A DNA stretch of 64,000 nt from Heracleum sosnowskyi (taxonomy: Eukaryota; Streptophyta; Magnoliopsida; Apiales; Apiaceae), in assembly GCA_030848705.1 (NCBI GenBank), contig CM061243.1, positions 10,069,044 through 10,133,043 on the forward strand, given 5' to 3'. The notes beneath the pieces are model-generated. The model searched no databases. It saw only the letters and a list, made by a program, of their open reading frames with translations, and had not been told where the DNA came from. Both the position numbers and the translations under genes were made by a program. Numbering within the stretch: the first letter of the stretch is position 1; the number at the start of each line of letters is the position of its first letter. This document shows, in pieces, positions 21,724 to 34,070 of the stretch.

Positions 21724-23571
21724 ATGGCGGATTCAAGCTCATCTCAATCCCAGCTATCTCAGCCCTCTCGCCCTGCTAGAGCAAACCGAGGTAATCCACC
21801 TCCAAAATATCTAGTTCATGCAAACATTTTTTCCCTTAGAGATTTACTTTCTGATTTTGGGGATGCTTTTCCCAACCTTCTTCATTTAGAGGCCCATAAT
21901 ATTCCTTCTAAATACAAACAAAGTAGGGTTGACGATATTTCAGTTCTTTTCGGTATAAAGGCCCCTTATAGGGCCGTAGCTCCTGGCCCAAATGATAGGG
22001 CATGTTATCCTAAGCCTGGGGCCATTAGGATGTACAAAGAAACTTTTTATTCTGGTTTTCGCCTTCCTCCTCACCCTTTTGTTCTTCGTTTATTAGCTGA
22101 GGTCCAAATTTGTCCCACACAACTAATGCCCAATGGGTGGAGATTCATATATTGCTTCTTGGCCCAATGCATGAAACATAGGGTAGAGCCCAATGTATCA
22201 GTATTTCGATATCTCTTTAAATTTGTAAATGCTCCAGATGATATAGGTTGGGTTAATATTCAATATCGAACCTTAAACCGTAGTTGCTTCGTTTCTGGTT
22301 CTTCTCCCGACTCTCTTCCTTTGTGGAAAAAAGAGTGGTTCTATATTTACTTAGATGGGGATGATTGGAACAATTATTTTTGTCCTCACTTCACAAGGGC
22401 TACGGATGGTTCTTTAAGGTCCCTCAAATTAGGGGTAGATGATCTTGCGGCAATTCAACTCCTGACAGGTGATTGCTTGTATCATTGCAATCTCCTAATT
22501 TCTGAGGATAACCTTCAAGCTGTGGGGCTTAGTACCCTTGAACCTCGGGGTATATAACCTTAACTTTCTTTCTTTTATTCTAACTTGTTATCATATAATA
22601 TGATAGTAACATTTGCCTTTTCTTTTCAGCCAAAGCTGCTTTGGGTGCTATTTTCAAGAGGAGGGATGACCATGCCTCTAAAGCTGTGGTGGTGGAAGTT
22701 GAGAGAGTTTCCAAACGGAAGAAGGCTGGAGATGGCTCCCCTGCTGTGGAGAAGGTGCCAGCTTTTTTGACTGAGCGGTCTATCCCTGTTGATGAGGATC
22801 CCAACCCATTTGTGGTTAAATGGGGTTTACTCAACAGGGATACCATAGTTGGTGATTCCAGGGCTGCTGCAGAGTGGTCCAGGAATGTGGTCACTCCAAG
22901 GGACGCGGCCCATGTTGTGGAGTCCTCGGAGGATCTCCAAATCGAGCTTCTTGGGGCACAAGCCCTCGCCTATGTAAGTAATTTTTCACTTTGTTTTATT
23001 CCTTTCTTTAGTTGTTCTTTCCTCATATATACTTGTGTTTCTGTAGGCTAATGCCTATCACCAAGCTGCTCTTCATAACTTGAAGACATTTCGAGGTGAA
23101 AAGCTGATAGCTGAGAGGGATAGAGACAGGTATTTCGCCTCCTCTACCTCAAATTTTGAGATGTTTAGAGGGGTTGAGAGGGAGCTTGTAGATGAGAAGG
23201 ATAGGGTCAGGCAGCTGGAGGCCCAACTCCAAAGGGGTCGCGAGGATGTTATTGCTGAGTACAGAGCATCTAAGGAGTTTGATGACCTCCTTAATGCTGA
23301 GTATGATGCTAACTTTCCTAGCACCTTTAAGGATTGTTGGGAATCAATCATTGAAGAGCTGGGGACGAAGATTGAAGGAGTGTCCTTGGATAAGTTCCCC
23401 GTTCCTGATTTATCTGGGGCATCCAAGGATACTATTATGGATACTGCCGACCTCACATCTCAGCCTATTGATGATTCTGAGCTCTTTCTGGATGGAGATT
23501 TGATGGATGTTGCTAAGGATGATGTTCCCCTTAACTTAGAGAAAGAGACTCCTCAGGATGATATAACATAG
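21724..23571 (+). CDS. Antisense extra ORF of Tat retrotransposon (Transposase_28-like), copy B, 3 exons
   Basis: Exons 21724-22549, 22630-22973 and 23047-23571. It differs from copy A by a Ser-to-Asn change in the PF04195-like domain, an Ile-to-Val change in exon 2 and one silent change, with all splice sites and the full frame kept. Product about 564 aa: an N-terminal transposon-associated domain, a middle Lys/Glu-rich part and a coiled-coil C-terminus. The frame stayed open while gag-pol of the same element decayed. That could reflect chance over a short time or a separate role. Nothing shows that it is translated. Confidence 0.8.
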
Positions 23572-23860
23572 GTTGGCCCTGCGTGGCTATTTTATTTATT
23601 TATGTTCTTTTCTGAACTCACCCTTCGGGGTTTTAATTTAACTTTCTTAGTAAGTTTATTTCAGCTTTTCTAGCTTTTCTTGATTTTGCATGCTTAGTTC
23701 ACATGTCTAACATAATGCATTGCATATTTAATGAAATCATAAGAATATGGAATTCATAACTTTAAAAATGGGATCAACCCTTACATAGTACTCAAGTTTA
23801 AAAACTTGGGTTGGTTTCGTCGAACCTTATTTCTAGTAGTGAGTCCACTTGGGAAACACT

Positions 23861-24501
23861 TTAAACATAATAAACTTTCAAATTGGAGGCATGCCAAGTC
23901 CTTGGCACCTCATGCCCTTCAAGGGTTTCTAGCTTGTATGAGCCTCGACCAAATACGTTCTTGACGCGATATGGTCCTTCCCAATTTGGGGCCAACTTCC
24001 CTTGTTGTCCAACTCCGGATGCTTCAATCTTTCTGAGAACCAAGTCTCCTTGACGAAAGAACCTTTCTTTAACCCTTAGGTTGTAGTAGAAAGATGCCTT
24101 CTTTTGATGTTCAACTATCTCGGCGTTTGCCTCATCTCTAACTTCGTCAATTAGATCTAAAGCTAGCCTCAAGCCTTCTTCATTTTCTTCTGGTTCATAA
24201 GCCTCGACTCTTGGAGATGTGTGAGTAATCTCCACTGGAACCACTGCCTCTGCCCCATACGCCAACAGGAAGGGGGTAGCTCCAGTGGTGACTTTACAAG
24301 TAGTACGATATGCCCACAGTATGGGAAGCAATTCGTCCACCCAAGTGTTTCTGGAGCGTTCAACTCTTTTCTTCAGTCCATCTAGGATAATTCGATTTGC
24401 AACCTCAGCTTGCCCATTAGCTTGAGGATGGGCAACAGAAGTGAAGCGCAACTTGATATCATTCTCATCACAATATTTTTTGAACTCATCATTGTTAAAC
24501 T
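23861..24501 (-). pseudogene. Gypsy integrase C-terminal part, copy B
   Basis: As at 5737-6377, with one Gly-to-Glu change. It is cut from the rest of pol by the TRIM-like element at 24502. Confidence 0.9.
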
Positions 24502-26153
24502 TGTTGGGTTTGACCGGTTGTTCAACCCAATATGGTAATATGAGTTTGGGTGATTAAGACTGTTTTGGTAATAATTGTATGGGTAGACAATTATTATATA
24601 TGGTAATAATTGTATGAATAGACAATTATTATATATGGTATGTCTTGGTCATTATATTAGGGAATTAGGTACTAAGAATAAAAAGTCTTGTAAAACAAGT
24701 ATGGTAAGTCTTGTAAAACAAGTATGGCAAGTCTTGGTGGCTAAGTTTTGGGTGGCTATATAAACATAGTCATATTGTATTTGTTTGATATGTGTGCTTA
24801 AGAGATGTAATCGTCTTAGGTATTGTTTGGGAGATGCTTGAGCATTGTTTGGGAGATGCTTGAGCATTGTTTGGCTTGAGTATCGTGTGAGTGATACACC
24901 GTTGGTGAGATTGATTGTATTATTGATAACTGTTTTGATTAATAATACAAGTTGGGACGTGGTTGTTTCCGCGTCATATATATTGGTGTGTTGTGAATCT
25001 CGAATTTGTGTAGTCCCTCAACCTAACAAGTGGTATCAGAGCCGAGGTTCGTGAATCATGATGGATATGAGGTTAGAGGAAAGTTCAAGATTCAATTGAT
25101 ATGGCAGAGTACAATGAAGGATTCGCTGACAAGAAGCCTACTAACGTGGGAGGAGACAAAGTTACGTGTAGTATGGCGGTTGACTTGCACCGTGGTTCAA
25201 TTTGTTTGGGCTCGAGATGGAAGAAGATGGAAGAGATCATCGCAATAGTTTCAATGGCTTGATCAACCAGGTAAACGAGTTGGATGATATTAGTGTTCTT
25301 CTACTAGCCGAAAGATTGAGGAAGCAAGGATCGGGTGACTCAACTGATGGAAGGGCACTCGTGATGGATGATGCACGTGATTTTTGTAGATGGATACATC
25401 GTTATGATGAAGAACGATGGTTTGAAGGTCACTATACGGGTTTTAGTGATTCTCAAGATTTGAAGAGCAAGAGATGAGATTCTTGTTCGAGGGGAGGCAT
25501 AGCAGATGGACGTTGATGTCTCTGATGGTTACTGAATGTTTGGAAGAGCAAGAGAGTTCTTGTTCGAGGGGAGGCATGGCGGAGGGACGTCAATGTCGTT
25601 GATGGATACCGTTCAACCTGATATGGGTATTGGGTTGAAGGGGAGGATTGTTGGGTTTGACCGGTTGTTCAACCCAATATGGTAATATGAGTTTGGGTGA
25701 TTAAGACTGTTTTCGTAATAATTGTATGGATAGACAATTATTATATATGGTAATAATTGTATGGATAGACAATTATTATATATGGTATGTCTTGGTCATT
25801 ATATTAGGGAATTAGGTACTAAGAATAAAAAGTCTTGTAAAACAAGTATGGTAAGTCTTGTAAAACAAGTATGGCAAGTCTTGGTGGCTAAGTTTTGGGT
25901 GGCTATATAAACATAGTCATATTGTATTTGTTTGATATGTGTGCTTAAGAGATGTAATCGTCTTAGGTATTGTTTGGGAGATGCTTGAGCATTGTTTGGC
26001 TTGAGTATCGTGTGAGTGATACACCGTTGGTGAGATTGATTGTATTATTGATAACTGTTTTGATTAATAATACAAGTTGGGACGTGGTTGTTTCCGCGTC
26101 ATATATATTGGTGTGTTGTGAATCTCGAATTTGTGTAGTCCCTCAACCTAACA
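24502..26153 (+). mobile_element. TRIM-like non-autonomous LTR retrotransposon, copy B
   Basis: 1652 bp with LTRs at 24502-25028 and 25649-26153, PBS TGGTATCAGAGCC at 25031-25043 and target duplication AAACT (24497-24501 and 26154-26158). It is the duplicate of 6378-8029, including the 22-bp internal duplication of the 5' LTR. There is no gag or pol. The leader holds a 91-codon frame (25202-25477) of unknown meaning. Confidence 0.92.
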
Positions 26154-29100
26154 AAACTGAGTTCCATTGTCCGTAACCAGGACTCGTGGAATCCCATATC
26201 TGCATATCACATTTTCCCAGAAGAAGTGCATCACTTGCTTGGTGGTTATCTTGGCCAATGGTTTAGCCTCAATCCACTTGGTGAAGTAGTCGATTGCTAC
26301 TATCAAGAACTTTATTTGAGCACTCGCCATTGGAAATGGTCCGAGTATCTCCATTCCCCACATAGCAAAGGGGATAGGTGAGTTAATGGATGTCATCATC
26401 TCTGGTGGTTGTCTAACCACTGGTGCATACTTCTGGCACCGTTCACACTTCTTCACATAGCTTTTAGCATCAGCAAGCATGCTTGGCCAATAGAAACCTA
26501 GGCGGGTGACTTTATGAGCAAGGGCTCTGCCCCCCAAGTGTTGCCCACAGATTCCTTCATGCACTTCCTTTAGGGCCAATTCTGCCTCTTGAGGTCTCAA
26601 ACATTTCAGATATGGAATGATGAAAGACTTCTTGTATAGGAGTCCCTCAATCAGGGTATACCTTAGTGCTCTGACGTATAGCTTTCGTGCTTCTGAAGTA
26701 TCGTTGGGTAGCCACCCAGTTTCCAGATGAGCTTTGATGGGATCCATCCAACAGCTGCCAACATCAATGGGTGCTACCAACTTTCCGTTGATGCTTGGGG
26801 TCTTCAAGACTTGGAAGTATACAGTCCCTGCATAGTTTTCAATTTCAGAAGAAGCAAACTTAGACAGGGCATCAGCCTTCACGTTCTCTTCCCTTGGAAT
26901 GTGCTCCACATAGCATTCGTCAAATTGAGTCATGATGGCCTTGACAAGTTTCAAGTACTTGGCCATGACTTCATCTCTGGCCTCAAATTCCCCATTTACT
27001 TGGGAAACCACTAGCCTCGAGTCTCCACATACTTTCAGAGTTTTGACCCTCAAGGCTCCAGCCAGCCCTAAGCCAGCTATTAGAGCTTCATACTCAGCCT
27101 CATTGTTTGTCGTTGGGAAGTCAAGTTTTAGTGCATACTCAATGAGGAATCCATCAGGACTTTGTAGCACTAAACCAGCTAAGCTTGATTTTGTTTTTGA
27201 TGCTCCATCAAAATAGAGCACCCAATATTCTTTGAAGTCCATTTCTTGATCTTTCTTGTCTTCTACTATTACTTCCTGCCCCCCGACTTCTTGGTTGTCA
27301 ATGGTGCATTCAACCATGAAGTCAGCAAGTGCTTGAGCTTTTATGGCCGTTCGAGGCTTATACTTGATGTCGAATTCACCCAATTCAATGGCCCATTTGA
27401 TCAATCTTCCACTAACTTGAGGGCTATGCAAGATGTTTCTTAGAGGTTGATTAGTCAAGACCTCCATCTTGTGAGCCTGGAAGTACGGGCGTAGCTTTCT
27501 TGAGGCCATTATCAAGGCTATGGTAAACTTCTCAATCGTTGAGTAGTTTATTTCTGCCCCATGTAGGATCTTGCTTACGTAGTAGATGGGTTTCTGAATC
27601 TTTAACTCCTCTTTTACCAAAACGGCTCCAAGGGCTGTGCTAGAGACCGCCAAGTACAAATAGAGAATTTCCCCTGGCTTGGGTTTTGCCAACAGCGGTG
27701 CCTCAGCCATGTATTTCTTCAGGGCCTCAAAGGCCTCTTGACTTTCAGTCGTCCATTCAAATTTTTTCACTTTCTTGAGTGCTTTAAAGAAAGACAAGCA
27801 CTTCTCTCCTGACTTGGAGATGAATCTTCCCAATGCTGCCACTCTTCCCGTTAGTTTTTGGACATCCTTGACAGTCTTTGGTGATTCCATGTCTAGAATC
27901 GCTTTGATTTTGTCGGGATTGGCCTCGATTCCTCTCTTGGAAACCATTAGGCCTAAAAACTTTCCCGAGCCTACACCAAAGGCACACTTAGCTGGATTCA
28001 ACATCATTTTGTGGTGCCTTAGCACTTCAAATGCCTCTCGGAGGTGCTTAATGTGATCGGCCTTATCGAGGCTCTTGACTAACATGTCATCTACGTAGAC
28101 CTCCATGGTTTTTCCAATTAGGTGTCCAAAAATTTTGTTCACCCATCTTTGGTATTTTGCCCCTGCATTCTTAAGGCCAAATACCATGACTAGATAACAG
28201 AAAACACCAAAGTCAGTGATGAACGATACCTTGGAGACGTCATCTTTGTGCATCTTGATTTGATTGTATCCACTGAAGCCATCCATGAAGCTAAGCATCT
28301 CGTGTCCAGCTGTAGCATCTATTAGTGCATCAATCCTTGGTAAGGAAAAACAATCCTTAGGACATGCATCATTCAAGTCAGTGAAGTCCACACACATCCT
28401 CCATTTTCCATTGGCCTTTTTGACCATCACGGGGTTAGCCAACCATTCCGGGAATTGTATCTCTTCAATGAATCCGGCCTCTAGAAGTTTTTCAACTTCT
28501 TGTTTAATGGCCTCTTGCCTTTCTGGAGCAAAATTTCTCTTCTTTTGTTTCACCGTCTTTCTTTCAGGATCCACATTCAACTTGTGAGTTATCAATTGGG
28601 GATCAATCCCTGGCATATCAGCCATTGTCCAAGCAAAAACATCATTATTCTCTTGAAGAAAAGATATGAGCTTGCTTTTCAATGGCTCAGGTAGTAGTGC
28701 TCCAACATATGTCACCTTCTCCGTTTCACCAGGGACTAAGGGAATGGGGATTAAATCCTCGGCTGGCTTCCCTCTTCGGTCCTCATTGTCACTAGTATTC
28801 ATGTCTTCAATTGGAAGAACTTGCCCCCCGATTCCATCAGGCCTTAACGCTGCTACATAACAACTTCTAGCCATCTTCTGGTCTCCTCGTTCTTCACCAA
28901 TCTCATTCCTCGTTGGGAACTTGATTTTCAGATGATAAGATGAGGCAACAGCCTTGAACGCATGAAGACCAGTCCTTCCTAGGATTGCATTGTAGGTTGA
29001 AGTTGCTTTTATAACTATGAAGTTCAACATCTGAGTAGACGTATTCATCCCTTGCCCCATGGTCATTGGGAGTTGGATAGTGCCTTCCACTTTTGCTTCC

Positions 29101-29513
29101 ACCCCGTTGAATCCGTATATAGGCATATTTGAGGGTGTTAACTGAGAATCAGTGTAACCCATCTTGATAAAAGCATCGTGGAACAAGATATCCACTGAAG
29201 CTCCATTGTCGACTAGGACTCTCTTTGTTTTAGAATTTCCAATCACAGGTATGATGACTAGAGGGTCATCGTGGGGAACTTCACCCCTTCCAAGTCTGAA
29301 TCATCAAAACCTATTGACACTTCTGTTCTGGCACGCTTCGGTGCTTCTCCAACCACAGTCATTACTTCTCGAGCATAAGCCTTCCTTGAGTTTCGGGAGG
29401 ACCCAGCAGCAGTTGGCCCTCCGAATATCATGTTGATGACCGGCCCTCGGGGCTTGGGATTCTGATCTTGATCGTTGTCCCTTCTGTCATAATCCTTCCT
29501 TTCATAGTTCCCC
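26154..29513 (-). pseudogene. Gypsy pol, protease to integrase core, copy B
   Basis: Main frame 29246 down to 26154, with the same domain order as copy A. Differences include a Gly-to-Glu change after the protease and an Ala-to-Val change in the conserved MAFGLKNAG stretch of reverse transcriptase, a position rarely altered. It shares the integrase WGME change and the missing base near 29273-29276 in the gag-pol linker. The right end abuts the copia insertion (TSD 29509-29513). Confidence 0.92.
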
Positions 29514-32332
29514 TGTTAGGTCGAATACACAATATATAATCAATATACGTATGAGAATAACAATCAAGAACATTGTTTATGATCAATAAACTGAATTATA
29601 TTAAATAACTCTTCTCTCAGTGATGTAAAATATCACAGAGAGCTGCTAGGTTACAAGAATAATGTATTCAGTGTTCGCATAAAGTCTGTGGTCTAACCCT
29701 AACATAATTATTCTTTACTCCAGACTTGGAGAGTAAAGAATTAATATTTTTGTTTTTCCTGCAAAAACTAGCAAGATGGTTAGTACTACCACAACTATGA
29801 CATGTCTTTCTAGGAGCATCAGAATTAGGCAGATAATCATTTCTTTTATTAATGCCTACTTTTCCATTCCTATTTTTCTTGGACACCTTCTGTTTGTTGA
29901 CAGACTTTACCTCTTTGAGCTTATGTTTGAATTGTTTTTCTGTCATCAAACCAACATTAACCTGTTTATCACAGATTTTTACTGGTTTTTTAACAGCTTC
30001 TGTCACAATCTGATTTTCTGTTCTTGAACCAACATTAACCTGTTTTTCACAAGTTTCAACTGGTTCCATAACAGTTTCTTTCACAACTACAGATTTTAGC
30101 TTACTGGATTCAGAAACAAATTTCACAGGTTTAAGTTGTGGTTTGACTTTAACTTTATCTTTAAACCTAAGTTCATCTTCCTCACAGTAACCTAAACCTA
30201 CAGTATCTGTCTGAAAAACCTGATGTGTGTCTTTTCCAGAATTAGTCCAGGTTTTAATCACTTTCCTCTCTTTTTCTAAATCAGATTCTATTTGCTTATA
30301 TCTTTTAAGCAATTCATGTTCAACATAAACAGCATCATCTCTTTCCTTTTGAACTTGTTGCATATTAACAAGTCTTTCTTCAAGAAATTTATTCCTCTCT
30401 TTAAGACCTAGATTCTCAGATTTGATTCTTTCATTCTCTAAAGTCTAATCTCTATAGCTAACATGTATGCTTTTAAGATAAATTCTCAATTCAGATATAT
30501 TATCAGTATCATAAGCATAAGTTGTTAGGGATACCTTGTTTTCAGATGATTCAGATTCATCTGTGACAGTTGCCATGAGAGCATAGTTTTCATCCTCATC
30601 TGAATCTGAAGTGTCTGCCCAGTCTCTTCCTTTAGTGATGAGTGCTTTTTCCGATTTTCCTTTCTTGCACTCTGGAGCATAGTGACCCATCTCTTTACAC
30701 TTGTAGCACTGGATTTCAGACTTGTCTTTCTTCTCAGACTTGGTATCCCTTCCTTCAGACTTTCTGAAATTCTTTCTCTCAGAGTTTGAGTCTCTCCTAG
30801 AGAATCTCTTTCCTTTCTTGAAGTTCTTGAAACCTATCTTTTTGAAGGTCTTCACCATCAAAGCAGCCATTTGCATCATCTGTTCTTCATCATCTTCAGA
30901 ATCAGAAGCTTCATCAGTATTTGAATCATCATCAGAGTTTGATGACTCATTCTCAGAGTTTATGACCAAAGTTTTTCCCTTAGCTTTCTTCTTTGATGTT
31001 TCTTTCTTTAAGAGTTTTTCTTCAACCTTGAGAGCAACAGATTTTGTCTTTTTATTAGTTCTTCTGTTCCTTTGTTCTATCTCCAGTTCATGAGTTTTAA
31101 GCAACCCATAGATTTCATCAAGCTCTGTATCTGCAAGCTCATAATTATCTCTTATTGTTGTTGCCTTCAAATCCCATCTTTCAGGTAGAGATAGTAGAAA
31201 CTTGAGATTTGATTCTTCAAGATCATATTCTTTATCAACCAGAGACAAATCATTTAACAGTTTACAAAATCTGTCATATGTTTCAGTCAAAGTTTCACCA
31301 GGTCTTGAGTCAAAGTGTTCATACTCCTGCGTTAGAATAGTCTTCCTGTTCTTCTTTATTGCACTTGTTCCTTGACACCTTACTTCTAAAGCATCCCAAA
31401 TTTCTTTGGCAGTCTTACAGCCAATGACTCTGTTAGACATGACATTATCTAAGGCACTGTGGAGAAGATGTCTAACTTTTGCATCCTTTGCAATTGATGA
31501 GATGTCCTCGGGAGTCATATCTTTCTTTTCCTTAGGAACAGTCTTTTGTTCTTGACCATCAACAACAGGAGACAGTTTGGTTGGCATATGAGGACCATCA
31601 TTGATTCTATCAAGGTATTCTGGATCTGTGGCTTCTAGAAACATGGTCATCTTTACCTTCCATATTGGATATTCCACAGGTCTTAGAATTGGAACCCTGA
31701 TTGTCTCATATCAACTTACAGAAGTTGGTTGAACCTTTTGAGCATTAGAACTTGCCTGGATGTTTTCAGCCATGATTATACTTGTGTTTAGATCAAAAAC
31801 TGTATATATTTAACAGCCTTGGCTCTGATACCAATTGTTAGGCCGAATACACAATATATAATCAATATACGTATGAGAATAACAATCAAGAACACTGTTT
31901 ATGATCAATAAACTGAATTATATTAAATAACTCTTCTCTCAGTGATGTAAAATATCACAGAGAGCTGCTAGGTTACAAGAATAATGTATTCAGTGTTCGC
32001 ATTCCTTTTAGAGTTAACATATCTGTGTTTATATAGTACACAGCTACATAGAATCAATCTCTAATTGATATTCCTATAAATTAGCTATACAATTTATATC
32101 AAATTAGGATTGCTTCTGTCTTCTGTTCCGTTTCCTTATCTGTCTCAATATATCTTGTTTCTTTCCATCTTCAAGATATATTGCTTCTAGAATCTTCATA
32201 TTAGCACCGACAGCTTCAGCAAACTTTCACCCCGTCAGACTTTAACAAACTCTGACTGGCTTCTAGTATAAACTCTGATGAGTACCTGTTGCTTAAACAC
32301 TGATAAGCAATCATCAGCAATTATATCTAACA
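29514..32332 (-). mobile_element. Gag-only Ty1/copia deletion derivative, copy B
   Basis: Same 2819-bp structure as 11390-14208: truncated 3' LTR 29514-29680, broken gag, PBS 31821-31833, full 5' LTR 31836-32332, target duplication TCCCC on both sides. The shared deletion and nonsense codons show that decay began before the block was duplicated. Confidence 0.9.
29668..31773 (-). pseudogene. Copia gag with two in-frame stops, copy B
   Basis: ATG at 31773, TGA at 31711-31713, TAG at 30445-30447. Otherwise a continuous frame with a UBN2-like gag region and two CCHC knuckles. There is no adjacent pol, so even a repaired frame would be a gag-only product. Confidence 0.85.
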
Positions 32333-32354
32333 TCCCCCTTTGGCTCCCTTGGCT

Positions 32355-34037
32355 TCAATCCTTAGTGAACTTACTGAGTTTTCCTCTTCGTATCAGAAAT
32401 TCAATTTCGTCTTTCAATTGCCTACAATCGTCAATGTCGTGACCGACTTCTTTGTGGAACCGACAAAATTGGTTTTGGTTCCGTTTGGACATGTCAGCCC
32501 TCATTGGCTTCGGCCATTTGAGATCTCCTTCCTTAGCTATCTCCATCAGAATTTGACTCCTGGGAGTATTCAATCTTGCATACTCCGTAAATTTTGGCCC
32601 AAAATTACTTCTCTTAGGTGGAGAATCAGAGTCCTTTGATGTTCTGGGGAACTTCTCCTTAACGTCGTACTCTTGAGTTTCTTTCCTTTTCTTTGAGTTT
32701 CCACTGTCGCCAGCGGTGGGTTCATACTTTCTCATGCTTTCTTCAGCCTTGATATACTTTCCGGCTCTATCTTGGAGCTTCAGCATGCTCTCGGGTGGAT
32801 GTTTAGCCAACGACCTTTTAAAGTGGTCATCAGTAGTTCCTTGTTGCAAGGCTATCATAGCCACTTTGTCCTCCAAGTCTGGGACTTTCAAAGCCTCCCG
32901 AGTAAATCGATTGATGTAGTCCCTTAGGGCTTCATTCTTTCCTTGACGTATTGTCATGAGCGATGCAGAACTTTTCTCATGCACCCTTCCACTAATGAAC
33001 TGATTGATGAAAGCCTTGCTTAGTTCCTTGAATGACCCAATAGAGTTGGGAGGTAGACGGCTATACCAACGTTGGGCCATGCCTGCCAAGGTCTGTGGAA
33101 ACGCCCTACACTTGACCGCATCGTTGGTTGGCTGCAACAGCAGTGCATTGGAGAAGGTCCTTACATGATTTGCGGGATCTCCCGTTCCATCATAAGCATT
33201 AATCGTTGACATCTTGAATTTTCTGGATATGGTGGCTTTCATGATGTCTTGAGTGAATGGTGGTGTAGGATCATCAGGATCTCCTAGGGGCAACAAAACA
33301 CTAGGATCACCCCTTGGGGCTTCAGCTCTCCTAGTCCTTCTTGGCGTTGGGTCCAAGTTGATTATTGGAACTCCCCCAGTTTCTCGGCCTTGGGCGTTGA
33401 TAGCCTCCTCCTCAGCAAGGAGTTTTTTGAGCCTTGCAGTCTCTGCCTCATGGGCTACAAGTTTCTCCCTAGTAGTTTGGGGTTGTTCCCGATTGGTTTG
33501 GGAAGAACGTCTCCTTCTTGGGGCAACGTCCCTCTCATCTCCTGTTGAGTAATTCTCGTCCTCGGTATAAGGACCTGAGAAGTCTTGAATCAAAGGGGTT
33601 CGTCTTGTTTGGGGTCCCAGACCTTGAACATAAGGGGGCACGTATGCCTCATGGTAGATCGGATTAGCTCCACTAACACCAGTTGGAGGTCGGGGTGGCA
33701 TACCATAGCCGGGCATTCCCAACGTTTGAGTTGCGTATTGAGGAAGATCAGTAGTATGGAGTTGAAGGCTCCTCGGGGCATTCATGAGTAGCGGGGAGGT
33801 CGTGATTGGTTGCTGGTGAACGGTCTCTTGTGGATTAGATCCATGAATGACCATCTGCAGGGGATTCGTCCCTTCAACCGAAATCGGGATTTCCGGTCCT
33901 TGAGTGTTGGTGGGGATATTCGCCTCTTCAATGCAAGTAGTCGGCGGTGGTTGATTTTCGTGAGTATCAGCCTCAGAGGTGACAGGGCGATCCTCAGGAG
34001 TTTGGGTATCTCGAGCTGTTCTTCGTGTGTTTGTCAT
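32355..34037 (-). CDS. Gypsy (Tat) gag polyprotein, intact
   Basis: 560 aa from the ATG at 34037, 14 bases after the PBS region, to the stop at 32355. The N-terminal 200 residues are Pro/Thr/Gln-rich. Residues about 285-375 form the retrotransposon gag domain (FKMSTINAYDGTGDPANHVR, then MAQRWYSRLPPNSIGSFKEL). The Lys-rich linker precedes CRFHKEVGHDIDDC, the usual Tat gag C-terminal motif. Gag would form the cytoplasmic particle that packages retrotransposon RNA. It is the only complete gene of this element. It ends 22 bp before the copia insertion, which separates it from pol. Confidence 0.93.
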   Translation of the reverse strand: MTNTRRTARDTQTPEDRPVTSEADTHENQPPPTTCIEEANIPTNTQGPEIPISVEGTNPLQMVIHGSNPQETVHQQPITTSPLLMNAPRSLQLHTTDLPQYATQTLGMPGYGMPPRPPTGVSGANPIYHEAYVPPYVQGLGPQTRRTPLIQDFSGPYTEDENYSTGDERDVAPRRRRSSQTNREQPQTTREKLVAHEAETARLKKLLAEEEAINAQGRETGGVPIINLDPTPRRTRRAEAPRGDPSVLLPLGDPDDPTPPFTQDIMKATISRKFKMSTINAYDGTGDPANHVRTFSNALLLQPTNDAVKCRAFPQTLAGMAQRWYSRLPPNSIGSFKELSKAFINQFISGRVHEKSSASLMTIRQGKNEALRDYINRFTREALKVPDLEDKVAMIALQQGTTDDHFKRSLAKHPPESMLKLQDRAGKYIKAEESMRKYEPTAGDSGNSKKRKETQEYDVKEKFPRTSKDSDSPPKRSNFGPKFTEYARLNTPRSQILMEIAKEGDLKWPKPMRADMSKRNQNQFCRFHKEVGHDIDDCRQLKDEIEFLIRRGKLSKFTKD

Positions 34038-34050
34038 GGTTGATGTTGTC

Positions 34051-34068
34051 TTCCCACAGACGGCGCCA
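34051..34068 (-). other. Primer-binding site of gypsy copy B
   Basis: The minus strand reads TGGCGCCGTCTGTGGGAA, two bases after the 5' LTR. TGGCGCC matches a tRNA ending GGCGCCA. The tRNA identity is not certain from sequence alone. Confidence 0.8.
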
Positions 34069-34070
34069 AA

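Larger units (their letters stand above)
14922..33045. repeat. 18.1-kb tandem duplication, copy B
   Basis: This is the second, complete unit of the direct duplication. It starts in the 3' flank of the SNAP33-like gene, passes through that gene, the AT-rich Helitron-like array and the gypsy element with its two nested insertions, and reaches the point in gag where copy A breaks. The two copies differ mostly by transitions (I count about 15 of 17 by eye), which suits methylated repeats. The low divergence means the event is recent relative to the retrotransposon insertion, or that two haplotypes were joined in the assembly. Confidence 0.92.
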
